DNA from: Verrucomicrobia bacterium UBA7008
Lineage (GTDB): Bacteria > Verrucomicrobiota > Kiritimatiellia > RFP12 > UBA1067
Length of the DNA: 64,000 bases
Direction: 5' to 3'
Assembly (NCBI GenBank): GCA_002449695.1
Contig: DJXI01000029.1
Location: 29,521 to 93,520, forward strand
The notes under the pieces were generated by a model, which searched no databases, was not told the DNA's origin, and saw nothing but the letters and a program-made list of their open reading frames with translations. The first letter of the stretch is position 1; each line of letters starts with the position of its first letter. This document shows, one piece after another, positions 28,930-37,149 of the stretch. Position numbers and translations under genes: made by a program.

Positions 28930-30996
28930 TCAGCGCATTTTCTTCATCTCGAATTTTTCGCCGGCAAGGGCGCGGCGCGCGAACTCGCCCCAGTACGGGG
29001 TTGGATCGTAGTCCCAGCTCTTGATCATGCACGGCCCCGCCTTCGGATGAAAGCACCAGCCGGTCCAGTTAATGCGATGCTTCTGGATGAAGCCGAGCAT
29101 GTCCGGCGCGAAGGTGTATGGGTTTTCTTTCTGCTCGAGCGGGATGAACGTCATTTCTTCGCGCGGGGCGGCGCCGACTTCGCCGAGGAAAATCGGGTGC
29201 TTGGCGGCGACGGGAAGGAGGCGGCCCCAGCCTTTGTGCCAGTGGTACGTGTGCCAGGCGTACATGACGCCGTTGCCGTCGGGGTCGGAGAGGCGGTAGC
29301 TTTCCTTCTCGCCCTTCTCGATCGCCTCGCTCTCAATTCCGGTGAGATCGTTCGCCCAGTGGAGCCCTCCCGCGATCACGACATTCTTCGCGCCGGTCGA
29401 GCGAACGGCGTCCACGAGAGCCTGCATTCCGACGGACTCGAAGCCCTGGTTTTTCTTCTTTTCCTCGGCGGTGAGGAAGGCAGATTCGTCGACCTTACCG
29501 GCCTGCCCCACCCAGCCGCCGTCGCGCCATACCTTCCAGCTGATTTCATGCGGCTCGTTGAAGAGGTCGAAAATGACCGCAGGATGGTTGGCGTATCGCT
29601 TCGCGGCGTCCTTCCAGAACGCGACATGCTCGGCCTTCGGCGCACGGAAACGGTGCAGGTCGAGCGCGATGTACGCACCCCTGTTCGCGGCGAGCGTGAC
29701 GATCTTGTCCACCGCCGCGCGGTATGCGACGCCGCCGTCGGACTGGTAGGGGCTCTTGCCGAACCAGAACGTTTCGTTGACGGGAAGGCGCACGCAATTC
29801 GACTTCCAATCGTCTATGGCGACGACGACGGACTTCACGATCTGGTCGGTGTTCGGGATGGACTCCATGCCGCCCGCGTTGACGCCTTGCAGCCACACTT
29901 CGCGCCCCGCCGCATCGCGCAGGCGGTTCCCTGCCACGCGCAGTTCGGATGGCCATTTCGCCTTGTCGGGCTTTTCGTCCGGGACTTGCCGCGCGGCGAT
30001 CTGGCGCTGCTCTTTTTCCTTGGCCGCGATAAGTGGCTGCGGGTCTGTCGGCTCGAGCCGCACGTCGGAGACATCCATTTCGCCGGATTGCACCTGGAAA
30101 AGCGCGAACATGACGACGAGCTTCACCGCGCTCTGCGGCACGAGGAACGAATTTTCGCGCTCCTGCCAGCCATCCGTCGCTTTCTGCACATAGGTGGGGC
30201 GAGGCTCGGGCTTGACCTCGCGCCCCTCGGCGTCCTTGAACTTCAACAGCACGCGCGCGTCGAACCACGGCTTCTCGCCAATTTTCAGTTTGGCGACGTT
30301 CCACTTCCAGGAAAGTTTCAGCGCGTCCACACCCTCGGGAAGACCGTATTCCCTGTAGTCGTTGACCATTTTGCCCGGCGTGGCCTGGACGAGATGCGCG
30401 TAAAGCTGCCCGTCTTTCTTCGCGGGGATGAGAGTGCCGTATTTTTCTAGCTGGTATTTCGCCTTGGCGCGCGTCTTGACGGCGTTTTCCGTCTTGCGTT
30501 TTTCGTGCGCTTCGCGCTTTGCCTTGTCCTCCGGGTCTTCGACAAACGTCTCCTGCGCCTCGACGGAAAGATTGCGCACGGAGAACGCGCCGGACTTCAC
30601 GTTGAACAGGCACGGCATGAGCGCAATGCCCGCCGCGCCTTCCGGCACCTTGATCGACTTGCGGAACGCCTTCCACTCGCCGCCCTTCCCATGCCAGCCG
30701 CCGATCGCGGGGCCGCCCTTCACCTTCTTGCATTTCGAGTCGATGAAGTCGGTCATGATCCGCGCGTCGAACCAGTTCTTGTCGCCGCGCACCACATCGT
30801 CCCACTTCGCCTCGCCGCTCACGACAACGCCGCCCGTGCCCTTCGGCAGGAATACCGGCGTGTAGACGAGGCTCATCTGGCCTGAACCCTTGAAAGGCAC
30901 TTCCAGGTCGCGCTTGCCTTCAGGAACGAGATTCCCCGCAAACGCCGTGCCCGCAAGCACGGACAGGGCAGCCATTGTGAAAATCCTATTCTTCAT
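28930..30996 (-). CDS. Secreted GH5 endo-glycanase with duplicated N-terminal modules
   Basis: A 688-residue protein with a signal peptide cleaved near AFA-GN (residue 20). Two related jellyroll-like modules follow (about 22-148 and 185-317; compare NWFDARIMTDF with PWFDARVLLKF), probably carbohydrate-binding. A lysine/glutamate-rich linker separates them. The C-terminal GH5 barrel (about 345-688) has acid/base Glu481 in DLFNEPHE and nucleophile Glu606 in FLGEVGA. It likely cuts a beta-1,4-linked backbone such as glucan or mannan in the periplasm or outside. It begins 6 nt after the esterase stop, with its GGGGAG ribosome site inside the esterase end, so it is translated as part of the PUL operon. 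Confidence 0.88.
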   Translation of the reverse strand: MKNRIFTMAALSVLAGTAFAGNLVPEGKRDLEVPFKGSGQMSLVYTPVFLPKGTGGVVVSGEAKWDDVVRGDKNWFDARIMTDFIDSKCKKVKGGPAIGGWHGKGGEWKAFRKSIKVPEGAAGIALMPCLFNVKSGAFSVRNLSVEAQETFVEDPEDKAKREAHEKRKTENAVKTRAKAKYQLEKYGTLIPAKKDGQLYAHLVQATPGKMVNDYREYGLPEGVDALKLSWKWNVAKLKIGEKPWFDARVLLKFKDAEGREVKPEPRPTYVQKATDGWQERENSFLVPQSAVKLVVMFALFQVQSGEMDVSDVRLEPTDPQPLIAAKEKEQRQIAARQVPDEKPDKAKWPSELRVAGNRLRDAAGREVWLQGVNAGGMESIPNTDQIVKSVVVAIDDWKSNCVRLPVNETFWFGKSPYQSDGGVAYRAAVDKIVTLAANRGAYIALDLHRFRAPKAEHVAFWKDAAKRYANHPAVIFDLFNEPHEISWKVWRDGGWVGQAGKVDESAFLTAEEKKKNQGFESVGMQALVDAVRSTGAKNVVIAGGLHWANDLTGIESEAIEKGEKESYRLSDPDGNGVMYAWHTYHWHKGWGRLLPVAAKHPIFLGEVGAAPREEMTFIPLEQKENPYTFAPDMLGFIQKHRINWTGWCFHPKAGPCMIKSWDYDPTPYWGEFARRALAGEKFEMKKMR

Positions 30997-31002
30997 TTTT
31001 TG

Positions 31003-33240
31003 TCACTCCCCTGAAGCGTTGTTCGACGCGATTGATATGTAAAAACCTTTTGTCTTCGGCATCGCCCAAAGTTCCGTGCCATCCTCGCGCAATTCGAGCG
31101 CGTGGACGTTCTCGCCTTTGGTGAAATGCGATATATCCATCGCCGCCGTCGTCGTCACCACCTTCACGGCCTCCTCCGCGTCGTCGGGGACGTTTACGAC
31201 AAGCTGCGCACCGTTCGCGACGCTGACCGACTTCGCGGAAATCGTCCCTTCCAAGAGAAGCGTACCGCCGTTCACCTCGAAATCGCCGCCAATCGTCACA
31301 GGCCCTCCAAGCCGCTGCGTGCCCGCGCCAATCTTCGTGAAGTTGAAGTTGCCCTTCGAATTTTTGATTGCCCCGCCAAAGTCGCCGGCGGCGTCATTGT
31401 CGCCGACCAAGACGGTTGCCGTGCCAGTATACGATTTGTCAAGAACACCGTTGCCGAAAAGCCCGTTCATTGTACCGCCGTTCAGCAAGAATTTGCCGTT
31501 GGCGTAGACGTTGCCCTTGCGCGCGCCGCTGGGCAGGAACGACGGCGTGTCGATGGACGCTAGACCGTTGATGTAGAGATCGCCGGTGAACGTGCCGGTC
31601 GACTTCACGAAGAGAGGGGCGTTGCCGGAGCTGTATGCAAGAACATTGTCGGCAAAGACGATGTCGCGCCCGGCGATATCGCCTTTCAGCGTCGCGGACT
31701 TGTTCGCGCATTGCGTTATGTAGGCCGTCGTTTCGCCAAAATCGAAATTACCCTCGAGTGTCACGGTTTGCCAGACGGAAAGATCGAGCACGCCGGACGA
31801 AATCGCCATCGTCCCGCCAGATACGGTGACTGTCGCCGCATTCTGCGAAAGCATCGAAAACGAATTGACTGTGCAGCCGCCAGCGATTTCTACGGCCCCC
31901 GCCGCCGTGACGCGGAGATTCGCACCCTCTGTAGGCTCGTAGGGCGATTCAGTCGCCGAGGAAACCGTCTCGTATTCCGTCTCAGGGTCGAGGAATCGGA
32001 AGCCGTTGTCGCCATATGTAACGAGCTGGGTAAAGACAGCGTCCTTGGCATCTGACGCGATCGCGCCGCGCGCCCAGGGGACAACAGGGACGTATGCCGT
32101 GCCCTCGGCACCAGTTCCGACAGTGTTCACGCCGTAGGAACATGTAATATTCACCGCGCCGGCCGTGCCAATCGCCTTTCCTCCGAGCAGGCCTTCCGCC
32201 GCGTGGATGTCGAGGACCGCATTGCTCTCGCGGAAAAACTCGTGGATGTCCAGATGGGCGTTTGCGTAACCTGCACCGCCCTTGACGACAATGCGATCGA
32301 GTCCGCCCTTGTCTGCACCTGGCGCAATCGTGAACGTCTCCGCGTGATCCGTCAGCGCTCCACTGGCCAGTGCCGTCAGCGTAAAGGACTCGCTCTCAAG
32401 ACGGACGTCGCCGAGATCGTTTTCCGTAGGCCCAAGCACGGGCGTATCGCCGCCGCTGCCGCCGGACGCCGTTGTCTTGGTCTGCGCGAAGAACCACTTG
32501 AGGACATCACTGTTCCTGTAGGTGCGCGACCAGACGTCATGCGGCGCGTCGGGATATTCCCAGTAGTGCGCGTCGGCTCCTGCGTTCCACAATGCGCTCA
32601 TCATGCTGCGGCTGCGGAACACGGGGACAGAACCGTCCTTGCTCCCGTGAAACGCCCATATAGCGACGCCAGTCAGATTCGGCGCCTGCGCGACATCCGC
32701 TCCGCCACAGATCGGAATCGCAGCGGCGAAGACTTCGGGGCGACGCGAAATGGCATCCCATGTGCCATAGCCGCCCATCGAGAGGCCCGTCGCGTAAACG
32801 CGGTTTGTATCGACCGCCGGATCTTCAAGAAACGTATCCAGCAGCTCAAGCGCCAGTCCCATCGACTCCGACGGCTCGGGCAACATCGTGTGGGCGAGGG
32901 AATTCCAGTCGACGTCGACCCAGAGCTTGCCGGACGGCACCTGCCCCGCGACGACCTTGAAACCTTGCTCATTGGAGTCAAGCCACGTAACGATGTCCGG
33001 CAGGTTGCCCAATTGCGCCGTGTTGTCGTCGCCGCGCTGTCCCGCGCCGTGGAAGAAGAACAGCAACGGAACCTTCGATCCATTGGACGGCGTCTTCTCC
33101 ACCAATCGGTATTTCAGCACCTTGCCGTTGGTGCCCGTGAACTCAAGCGCCTGAGCGCGAGACTTCAGCGACTCTAGGGTCTCTCCGTTTGCGCAGACTA
33201 CAGCTAGCGCTACGGACAGAAGGAATCCTGTCTTTTTCAT
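31003..33240 (-). CDS. Secreted CE1/PhaZ-like esterase fused to beta-strand repeat region
   Basis: A 745-residue protein. Residues 1-19 are a signal peptide. An alpha/beta-hydrolase domain (about 20-252) has the nucleophile elbow GLSMGGYG (Ser154), with Asp202 and His234 (DAPHDVW) as likely partners. This is the CE1/poly-ester-hydrolase type often used to remove acetyl or feruloyl groups from polysaccharides. A Gly/Ser linker leads to about 480 residues of parallel-beta repeats (autotransporter-associated strand type, e.g. GTFTGDLYINGLASI). No outer-membrane barrel is present. The C-terminal tail ALELREDGTELWAMPKTKGF is shared with the next protein upstream. AGGAG precedes the ATG. Confidence 0.82.
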   Translation of the reverse strand: MKKTGFLLSVALAVVCANGETLESLKSRAQALEFTGTNGKVLKYRLVEKTPSNGSKVPLLFFFHGAGQRGDDNTAQLGNLPDIVTWLDSNEQGFKVVAGQVPSGKLWVDVDWNSLAHTMLPEPSESMGLALELLDTFLEDPAVDTNRVYATGLSMGGYGTWDAISRRPEVFAAAIPICGGADVAQAPNLTGVAIWAFHGSKDGSVPVFRSRSMMSALWNAGADAHYWEYPDAPHDVWSRTYRNSDVLKWFFAQTKTTASGGSGGDTPVLGPTENDLGDVRLESESFTLTALASGALTDHAETFTIAPGADKGGLDRIVVKGGAGYANAHLDIHEFFRESNAVLDIHAAEGLLGGKAIGTAGAVNITCSYGVNTVGTGAEGTAYVPVVPWARGAIASDAKDAVFTQLVTYGDNGFRFLDPETEYETVSSATESPYEPTEGANLRVTAAGAVEIAGGCTVNSFSMLSQNAATVTVSGGTMAISSGVLDLSVWQTVTLEGNFDFGETTAYITQCANKSATLKGDIAGRDIVFADNVLAYSSGNAPLFVKSTGTFTGDLYINGLASIDTPSFLPSGARKGNVYANGKFLLNGGTMNGLFGNGVLDKSYTGTATVLVGDNDAAGDFGGAIKNSKGNFNFTKIGAGTQRLGGPVTIGGDFEVNGGTLLLEGTISAKSVSVANGAQLVVNVPDDAEEAVKVVTTTAAMDISHFTKGENVHALELREDGTELWAMPKTKGFYISIASNNASGE

Positions 33241-33267
33241 TGTTAACTCCTGGGAATTTCGTGCAGA

Positions 33268-33298
33268 ATGATAAAGTAGGTCAGACCTGTTTTATCAT
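33268..33298. promoter_or_regulatory. 31-bp interrupted palindrome between two PUL genes
   Basis: An 8-bp arm ATGATAAA and its complement TTTATCAT flank an inner 5-bp arm pair AGGTC/GACCT; two GT dinucleotides and one central base interrupt the symmetry. It begins 6 nt after the stop of the beta-strand repeat gene. It could be a processing or attenuation hairpin, or an operator. There is no U-tract, so a classical terminator is unlikely. Confidence 0.5.
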
Positions 33299-33303
33299 TT
33301 TCG

Positions 33304-35463
33304 TCAGCGTATGATTATCGTAAAGCCAGGGACTTTGGGCGACGCCCAAAGCTCTGTGTTATTGTTTTTGAGTTCAAGCGCGCCAACGCCCGTGCCGCGG
33401 TTGAATGTCGCGGTGATTGCGACATCGCTCTTGAGAACGCACTGCGCCGTGCGCCACTTTCCGCTCGTGACGTTCGCGTTGATCGTCACGGGACCGCCAG
33501 TTACCGCGCCCGCCACGTTCAGACATGTCGCGACATCGTCCGTCACATCAACATCAAACTTCGCGCCACCATCAAACGTCAACGTCGTCGCAATCGAGCC
33601 GTTGCCGCCGATTGCAGCGCCAGATGCAACATTCACCGCGCCCTGCGTTACCGTTCCGTCAAGAACAACCTTGCCCTCGTTGACGTTAAGTGCAGTACCA
33701 AGCATTACACTGCCAGCAAGACGCTGAGTTCCAGCACCAATCTTATTGAGATTTGCCAGCACTGTCGTATTCCCACTGATAGAAACATTGCCGGAGAAAT
33801 ATCCATTAGCATTATTGTCACCAACGATCAAGTTGTCACCCCTACCGTAAACAAGACCACATCCGTTAAGACCATTGATTGTAATATTCGCCACTTGAGC
33901 AACGGAAGAACACTCCAAGGCGCCGTTCACATAAACATCACCCGAACGATTTCCGTTGGGAAGAAAGGCGTTGCCATTGAGCTTTAGAGCACTTTGAATG
34001 AACGTATCGCCTGTATAAGTACTGTTCGCGGCCGTTCCTTCAATTTCATAGGATCCCAACCCACTAGTAATAAACACTTTCACATTCACTGTTTCTGCCA
34101 ACATATGAGTTAATGTAAGTCCTGCTGATCCCGAAATAGGCTTCCCTATGCGAACACGATACCCCGCTCCTCCAGCATTGATCACGTATCCTGCCGTGCT
34201 GCCAAAATTGAGAGCCGCGTTTATCTGAGCAGCCGTGCCAGACTTTCCGAAGTCTTTATATGGCTTTGCCATAACCATACCACTTGAAATCGTCAGCACT
34301 CCGTCTCCAGATACTCCCCCTGGGGCAACATTATATGCAGTAGTATTAAGCAAAAGGGAATTGACAGAAATGTTGTCATTGACTGCAAAGTTTTCCCCTG
34401 CATTAACAATCACATTCGCTGATGCAGAAATATCTCCAGAAATGCTTGTATAGTCTGATGAAAGATTGAGAGGGACTAACCCTCTTGTGCTATCGTAGGA
34501 AACAAAAGACTGGTCATACGATGTGTTTTTATCCGTCGAAAGGCCCGCAATATCGGAGTCCACCTTGGCGCCGATGAGCTGCGGCACAATGCCGCCTACG
34601 GTTTCGGGCGCGGTATCAAAGAGAACCTTCACGTCTCCGCCAAGCTTCGCGCCGCGGACGAGAAGCGTAGCGCCGGGCTTCATTTCGAGAGAACCAATCC
34701 GCACCGTCTCAGTCTTGTCCGCCGTAGTCGCACGCGGATAAAGGATAGAGCAGCTCGGCTCCTCAGCAAGCACCGTCAGTGTCTCAGTAATTCTGTCAGT
34801 AACATTCACTTGGGATTCCTGAAACTCCACTCGGGAGCGATTCAGCGTCAGGTCGCTCGCACGGACGGAATCGATGTCATTCTTGTCGCTTGACGTAAAT
34901 CCTGTCTTGAGAACAGTATTCGTTGAAAGAGTTATCGCGCCATTCGAACCGCCTGCGCTGCGGAACGTAAACGTCCCCGCCCCATCAAAAACAAGGTTGC
35001 CGTTTGATATCCGGTCGGAGAAAATCCACTTTGCACCACCATTCATGAAGACCTTCCGCGTCTGTCCGCCGAGATCGATGTTCAGTTTTTTCTTGTCTTC
35101 GTAGCCGTTGCCGAAGACGAAATCGGCTCCCATTGACAAAGGGGTCAGATAGAGATCGTCGTTGAGCGTCACCGTGCACGGTCCGTTCGACGCGCGGACC
35201 AACGTCCTTGCGCTGACAGTTCCGAGTATTTTGAATGAACCGGTCCAATCAGCCCCAAGATAAACATCGATGTCTCCCGTCGCAGCAGTCCAGTCGGCAC
35301 TGAATACACCGCTCACGACGCCATCCGCCCAGTTGTCCGTAGACAGAAAATCATAAGTGTCCTTTTCAGTCTTGTTCCATCCGGTCGTTATGTCCGCGTG
35401 CGCGCAGAACGTTCCCGCAACGACGCAGGTCAAAAGTGCCAAAACTATATTTCTTTGTTCCAT
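33304..35463 (-). CDS. Secreted autotransporter-type beta-strand repeat protein
   Basis: A 719-residue protein with a signal peptide (1-23, ending CAHA-DITTG). The mature N-terminus (GWNKTEKDTYDFLSTDNWADG) introduces a long series of beta-helix-like repeats rich in Gly, Asn, Thr and Val (e.g. KIGAGTQRLAGSV). No autotransporter barrel, PEP-CTERM or LPXTG signal is found. The C-terminus ALELKNNNTELWASPKVPGF matches the esterase tail. The gene is visibly more AT-rich than everything around it, which suggests recent acquisition or surface-protein-type evolution. Role unknown; as first gene of the PUL operon it may bind polysaccharide or the cell surface. Confidence 0.75.
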   Translation of the reverse strand: MEQRNIVLALLTCVVAGTFCAHADITTGWNKTEKDTYDFLSTDNWADGVVSGVFSADWTAATGDIDVYLGADWTGSFKILGTVSARTLVRASNGPCTVTLNDDLYLTPLSMGADFVFGNGYEDKKKLNIDLGGQTRKVFMNGGAKWIFSDRISNGNLVFDGAGTFTFRSAGGSNGAITLSTNTVLKTGFTSSDKNDIDSVRASDLTLNRSRVEFQESQVNVTDRITETLTVLAEEPSCSILYPRATTADKTETVRIGSLEMKPGATLLVRGAKLGGDVKVLFDTAPETVGGIVPQLIGAKVDSDIAGLSTDKNTSYDQSFVSYDSTRGLVPLNLSSDYTSISGDISASANVIVNAGENFAVNDNISVNSLLLNTTAYNVAPGGVSGDGVLTISSGMVMAKPYKDFGKSGTAAQINAALNFGSTAGYVINAGGAGYRVRIGKPISGSAGLTLTHMLAETVNVKVFITSGLGSYEIEGTAANSTYTGDTFIQSALKLNGNAFLPNGNRSGDVYVNGALECSSVAQVANITINGLNGCGLVYGRGDNLIVGDNNANGYFSGNVSISGNTTVLANLNKIGAGTQRLAGSVMLGTALNVNEGKVVLDGTVTQGAVNVASGAAIGGNGSIATTLTFDGGAKFDVDVTDDVATCLNVAGAVTGGPVTINANVTSGKWRTAQCVLKSDVAITATFNRGTGVGALELKNNNTELWASPKVPGFTIIIR

Positions 35464-35528
35464 AGGTTTGTCCTCTTTCCGTTTGCCAGGTGTATCGGGA
35501 TGAATCCATCCAGTTTGCCCAAGCGTCT

Positions 35529-36788
35529 TTATTGTAGCACAACGTCATTATCCTTTTGCGCACGGGATCGCTGACGGGCTGAGTACGGCGCGTCGGATGC
35601 CAGGCCTGACTGGATGCGCCAGACGCCTGGCGTATGGCCTGTCATTTCCTTGAACTCGCGGCAGAATGTCGGGACGCTGGAATAGCCGATGCGCCTGGCA
35701 ATCTGGGGAAGAGTGCAGCGCGTGCTGGAGAGGAGTACCTTGGCGGCGTCGAAACGGACGCGGCGTATCTCCTCGAGGATGCTCGAGCCTGTGACTTCCC
35801 TGAAAAGCTTTTCGGCGAAGCGACGGGATGAATGGACCGCTGCAACAACGCGTTCTACGCCGAGTCCGCTGCACGCCTTCGCGCGGATAAGCTCCACGGC
35901 CGCCATGATGCGGGCATCCTCGCGCAACGAGACGTGGGACGTCGTTTCGCGTCGAAAGAGTCCGAGCGGACGGAACGTCATGCGTCCGCTTCCCGAGACA
36001 CGGCGTCCGTCAATCAGCGAACCGAGCGCCGCGGCGACAGCATATCCGCCACCCTCCCAGTCCGGAGCGACGCTAGTGATCGTCGGACGCGAGCGCATGC
36101 ATATTCGCGCGTCGTTATCGACGCCGACGAGCGCGATGTCCTTCGGCAGGCGCAACCCGGCATCCAAGGCTGCGCGGCGGACAAGCGCCGCTGCGGAATC
36201 GTTTGCCGCGAAAACGCCGCAAGGCTTCGGCAGGGCGGCGAGATATTCCGCAAGCGCCTTGAGCTGCGCATCCACGGAGGCCGCCGAGCCGGGATGGAAA
36301 GGCGCGCACCATTTTCCGCCGCGTCGCAGGACTTCCCTGGCGAAAAAATGTTCGCGCGCCCGGCTCCACGTCGCGATTTCGCCCGTCGCTGGGCTCAGAG
36401 CCGCCACGAATGCATACGATGCGCACTTCATGGAAAAAAGTTCGCGCGCCACGATATGCGCGGTGAACTCTGCGTCATGGCGCAAATACGGCGCACCCCT
36501 CGTGACAGCACAGGCCGGGCAATCGAAAAACGACACGGGCAACGTCCCGAACACGGCGCCGTCCAGGCGGCAACTCAGCGCCGAAATGACGCCAACGGGG
36601 GCGGTGCGGCGGATGGCATCGGCCACGTCGGCGGCGTTTGGGTCGCAGCGGACGCATTCGACGTTCCAGCCGCGCATCACGGCGTAGCGCAAAATGCCTG
36701 CGCGCTGCCTCGCCCACGCGGCGTCGTTCTGCTCGTGCAGCGCGAGTACGGTTTTCGCGAGTACGGTTTTGTCGGCTTTCGTTTGCAT
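35529..36788 (-). CDS. XylR-like AraC-family transcriptional regulator
   Basis: A 419-residue regulator. The N-terminal two thirds form a LacI/periplasmic-binding-type sensor (GVFAANDSAAALVRRAALDAGLRLPKDIALVGVDND is the family core, at about 190-225). The C-terminus (about 315-400) has two AraC helix-turn-helix units ending with the family block IGYSSVPTFCREFKEMTGHTP. This is the architecture of E. coli XylR, which binds a sugar and activates transcription. It sits at the head of the polysaccharide locus, between the six-gene operon and the divergent GH2, so it most likely controls both. The ATG at 36786-36788 is chosen because upstream residues read through low-complexity repeat DNA. Confidence 0.88.
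   Translation of the reverse strand: MQTKADKTVLAKTVLALHEQNDAAWARQRAGILRYAVMRGWNVECVRCDPNAADVADAIRRTAPVGVISALSCRLDGAVFGTLPVSFFDCPACAVTRGAPYLRHDAEFTAHIVARELFSMKCASYAFVAALSPATGEIATWSRAREHFFAREVLRRGGKWCAPFHPGSAASVDAQLKALAEYLAALPKPCGVFAANDSAAALVRRAALDAGLRLPKDIALVGVDNDARICMRSRPTITSVAPDWEGGGYAVAAALGSLIDGRRVSGSGRMTFRPLGLFRRETTSHVSLREDARIMAAVELIRAKACSGLGVERVVAAVHSSRRFAEKLFREVTGSSILEEIRRVRFDAAKVLLSSTRCTLPQIARRIGYSSVPTFCREFKEMTGHTPGVWRIQSGLASDAPYSARQRSRAQKDNDVVLQ
35531..35539 (-). promoter_or_regulatory. Extended -10, start of the PUL operon
   Basis: The minus strand reads TGCTACAAT, at the very end of the regulator gene. A start about 7 nt downstream would give a leader of roughly 60 nt with an AGAGGA ribosome site before the beta-strand repeat gene. 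No convincing -35 box is seen. The operon could also be read through from the regulator gene. Confidence 0.4.
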
Positions 36789-36807
36789 GTCATTCGGTTC
36801 TGGGGGT

Positions 36808-36816
36808 ATTATAGCA
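36808..36816 (-). promoter_or_regulatory. Extended -10 promoter of the regulator gene
   Basis: The minus strand reads TGCTATAAT, with 19 nt between the box and the regulator ATG, predicting a leader of about 12 nt without a good Shine-Dalgarno sequence. Confidence 0.5.
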
Positions 36817-37096
36817 TATTTTTGAGGGGGCAAAAGGGGCAGAAGGGGCAGCGCGAAACATACTTCTTCGTCGGACGCGCGCGTTTGAAAAGCTCCTGCT
36901 CCTCGGTCTTGAGCCTGTTCCACGTCGCGACGACCTGCGAGAGCGACGCGTCACGGCAGAGAACGCGTATGCGGCGCAGAATCTCCCCTTCGCCGATCTC
37001 CTCCGCACTGGGCACGTAGACGAAGATGTGGAAATGGTTCGACATGAACGCGTAGGCCAGCACGACAACGCCACTGAACTCCTCTACGCGTCGCAT
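36809..37096 (-). pseudogene. Remnant of a RAYT/IS200-type Y1 transposase
   Basis: The minus-strand reading contains VVVLAYAFMSNHFHIFVYVP, the HUH metal-binding block of REP-associated tyrosine transposases, then about 55 residues of the following domain. The N-terminal portion and the catalytic tyrosine helix are missing. The C-terminus runs into a 9-nt tandem repeat that encodes CPFCPFCPL. The piece fills the gap between the regulator and the divergent GH2 gene. It is too short to be active, and marks an old insertion of the class of enzyme that mobilises REP hairpins. Confidence 0.6.
36825..36851. repeat. Three-unit 9-nt tandem repeat
   Basis: Three near-identical units of the form AAGGGGCAR run from 36825 to 36851, just upstream of the regulator promoter and inside the transposase remnant. 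Confidence 0.55.
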
Positions 37097-37133
37097 CAGC
37101 GCAGCCGCGCGTCCTCCAGCACGGTGCGATTTA

Positions 37134-37142
37134 TGGTATAAT
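37134..37142 (+). promoter_or_regulatory. Extended -10 promoter, predicted leaderless GH2
   Basis: TGGTATAAT lies exactly 7 nt before the ATG of the plus-strand GH2 gene, so transcription should begin at or next to the start codon. The intervening AAGGGGC resembles a ribosome site, but it would be outside the transcript if the start is at the usual distance. Confidence 0.55.
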
Positions 37143-37149
37143 AAGGGGC

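Noticed and set aside
36789-36923. N-terminal extension of the XylR-like regulator
   Set aside because: The extra residues are encoded by the 9-nt tandem repeat and promoter region and do not resemble the family; the ATG at 36786-36788 is preferred.
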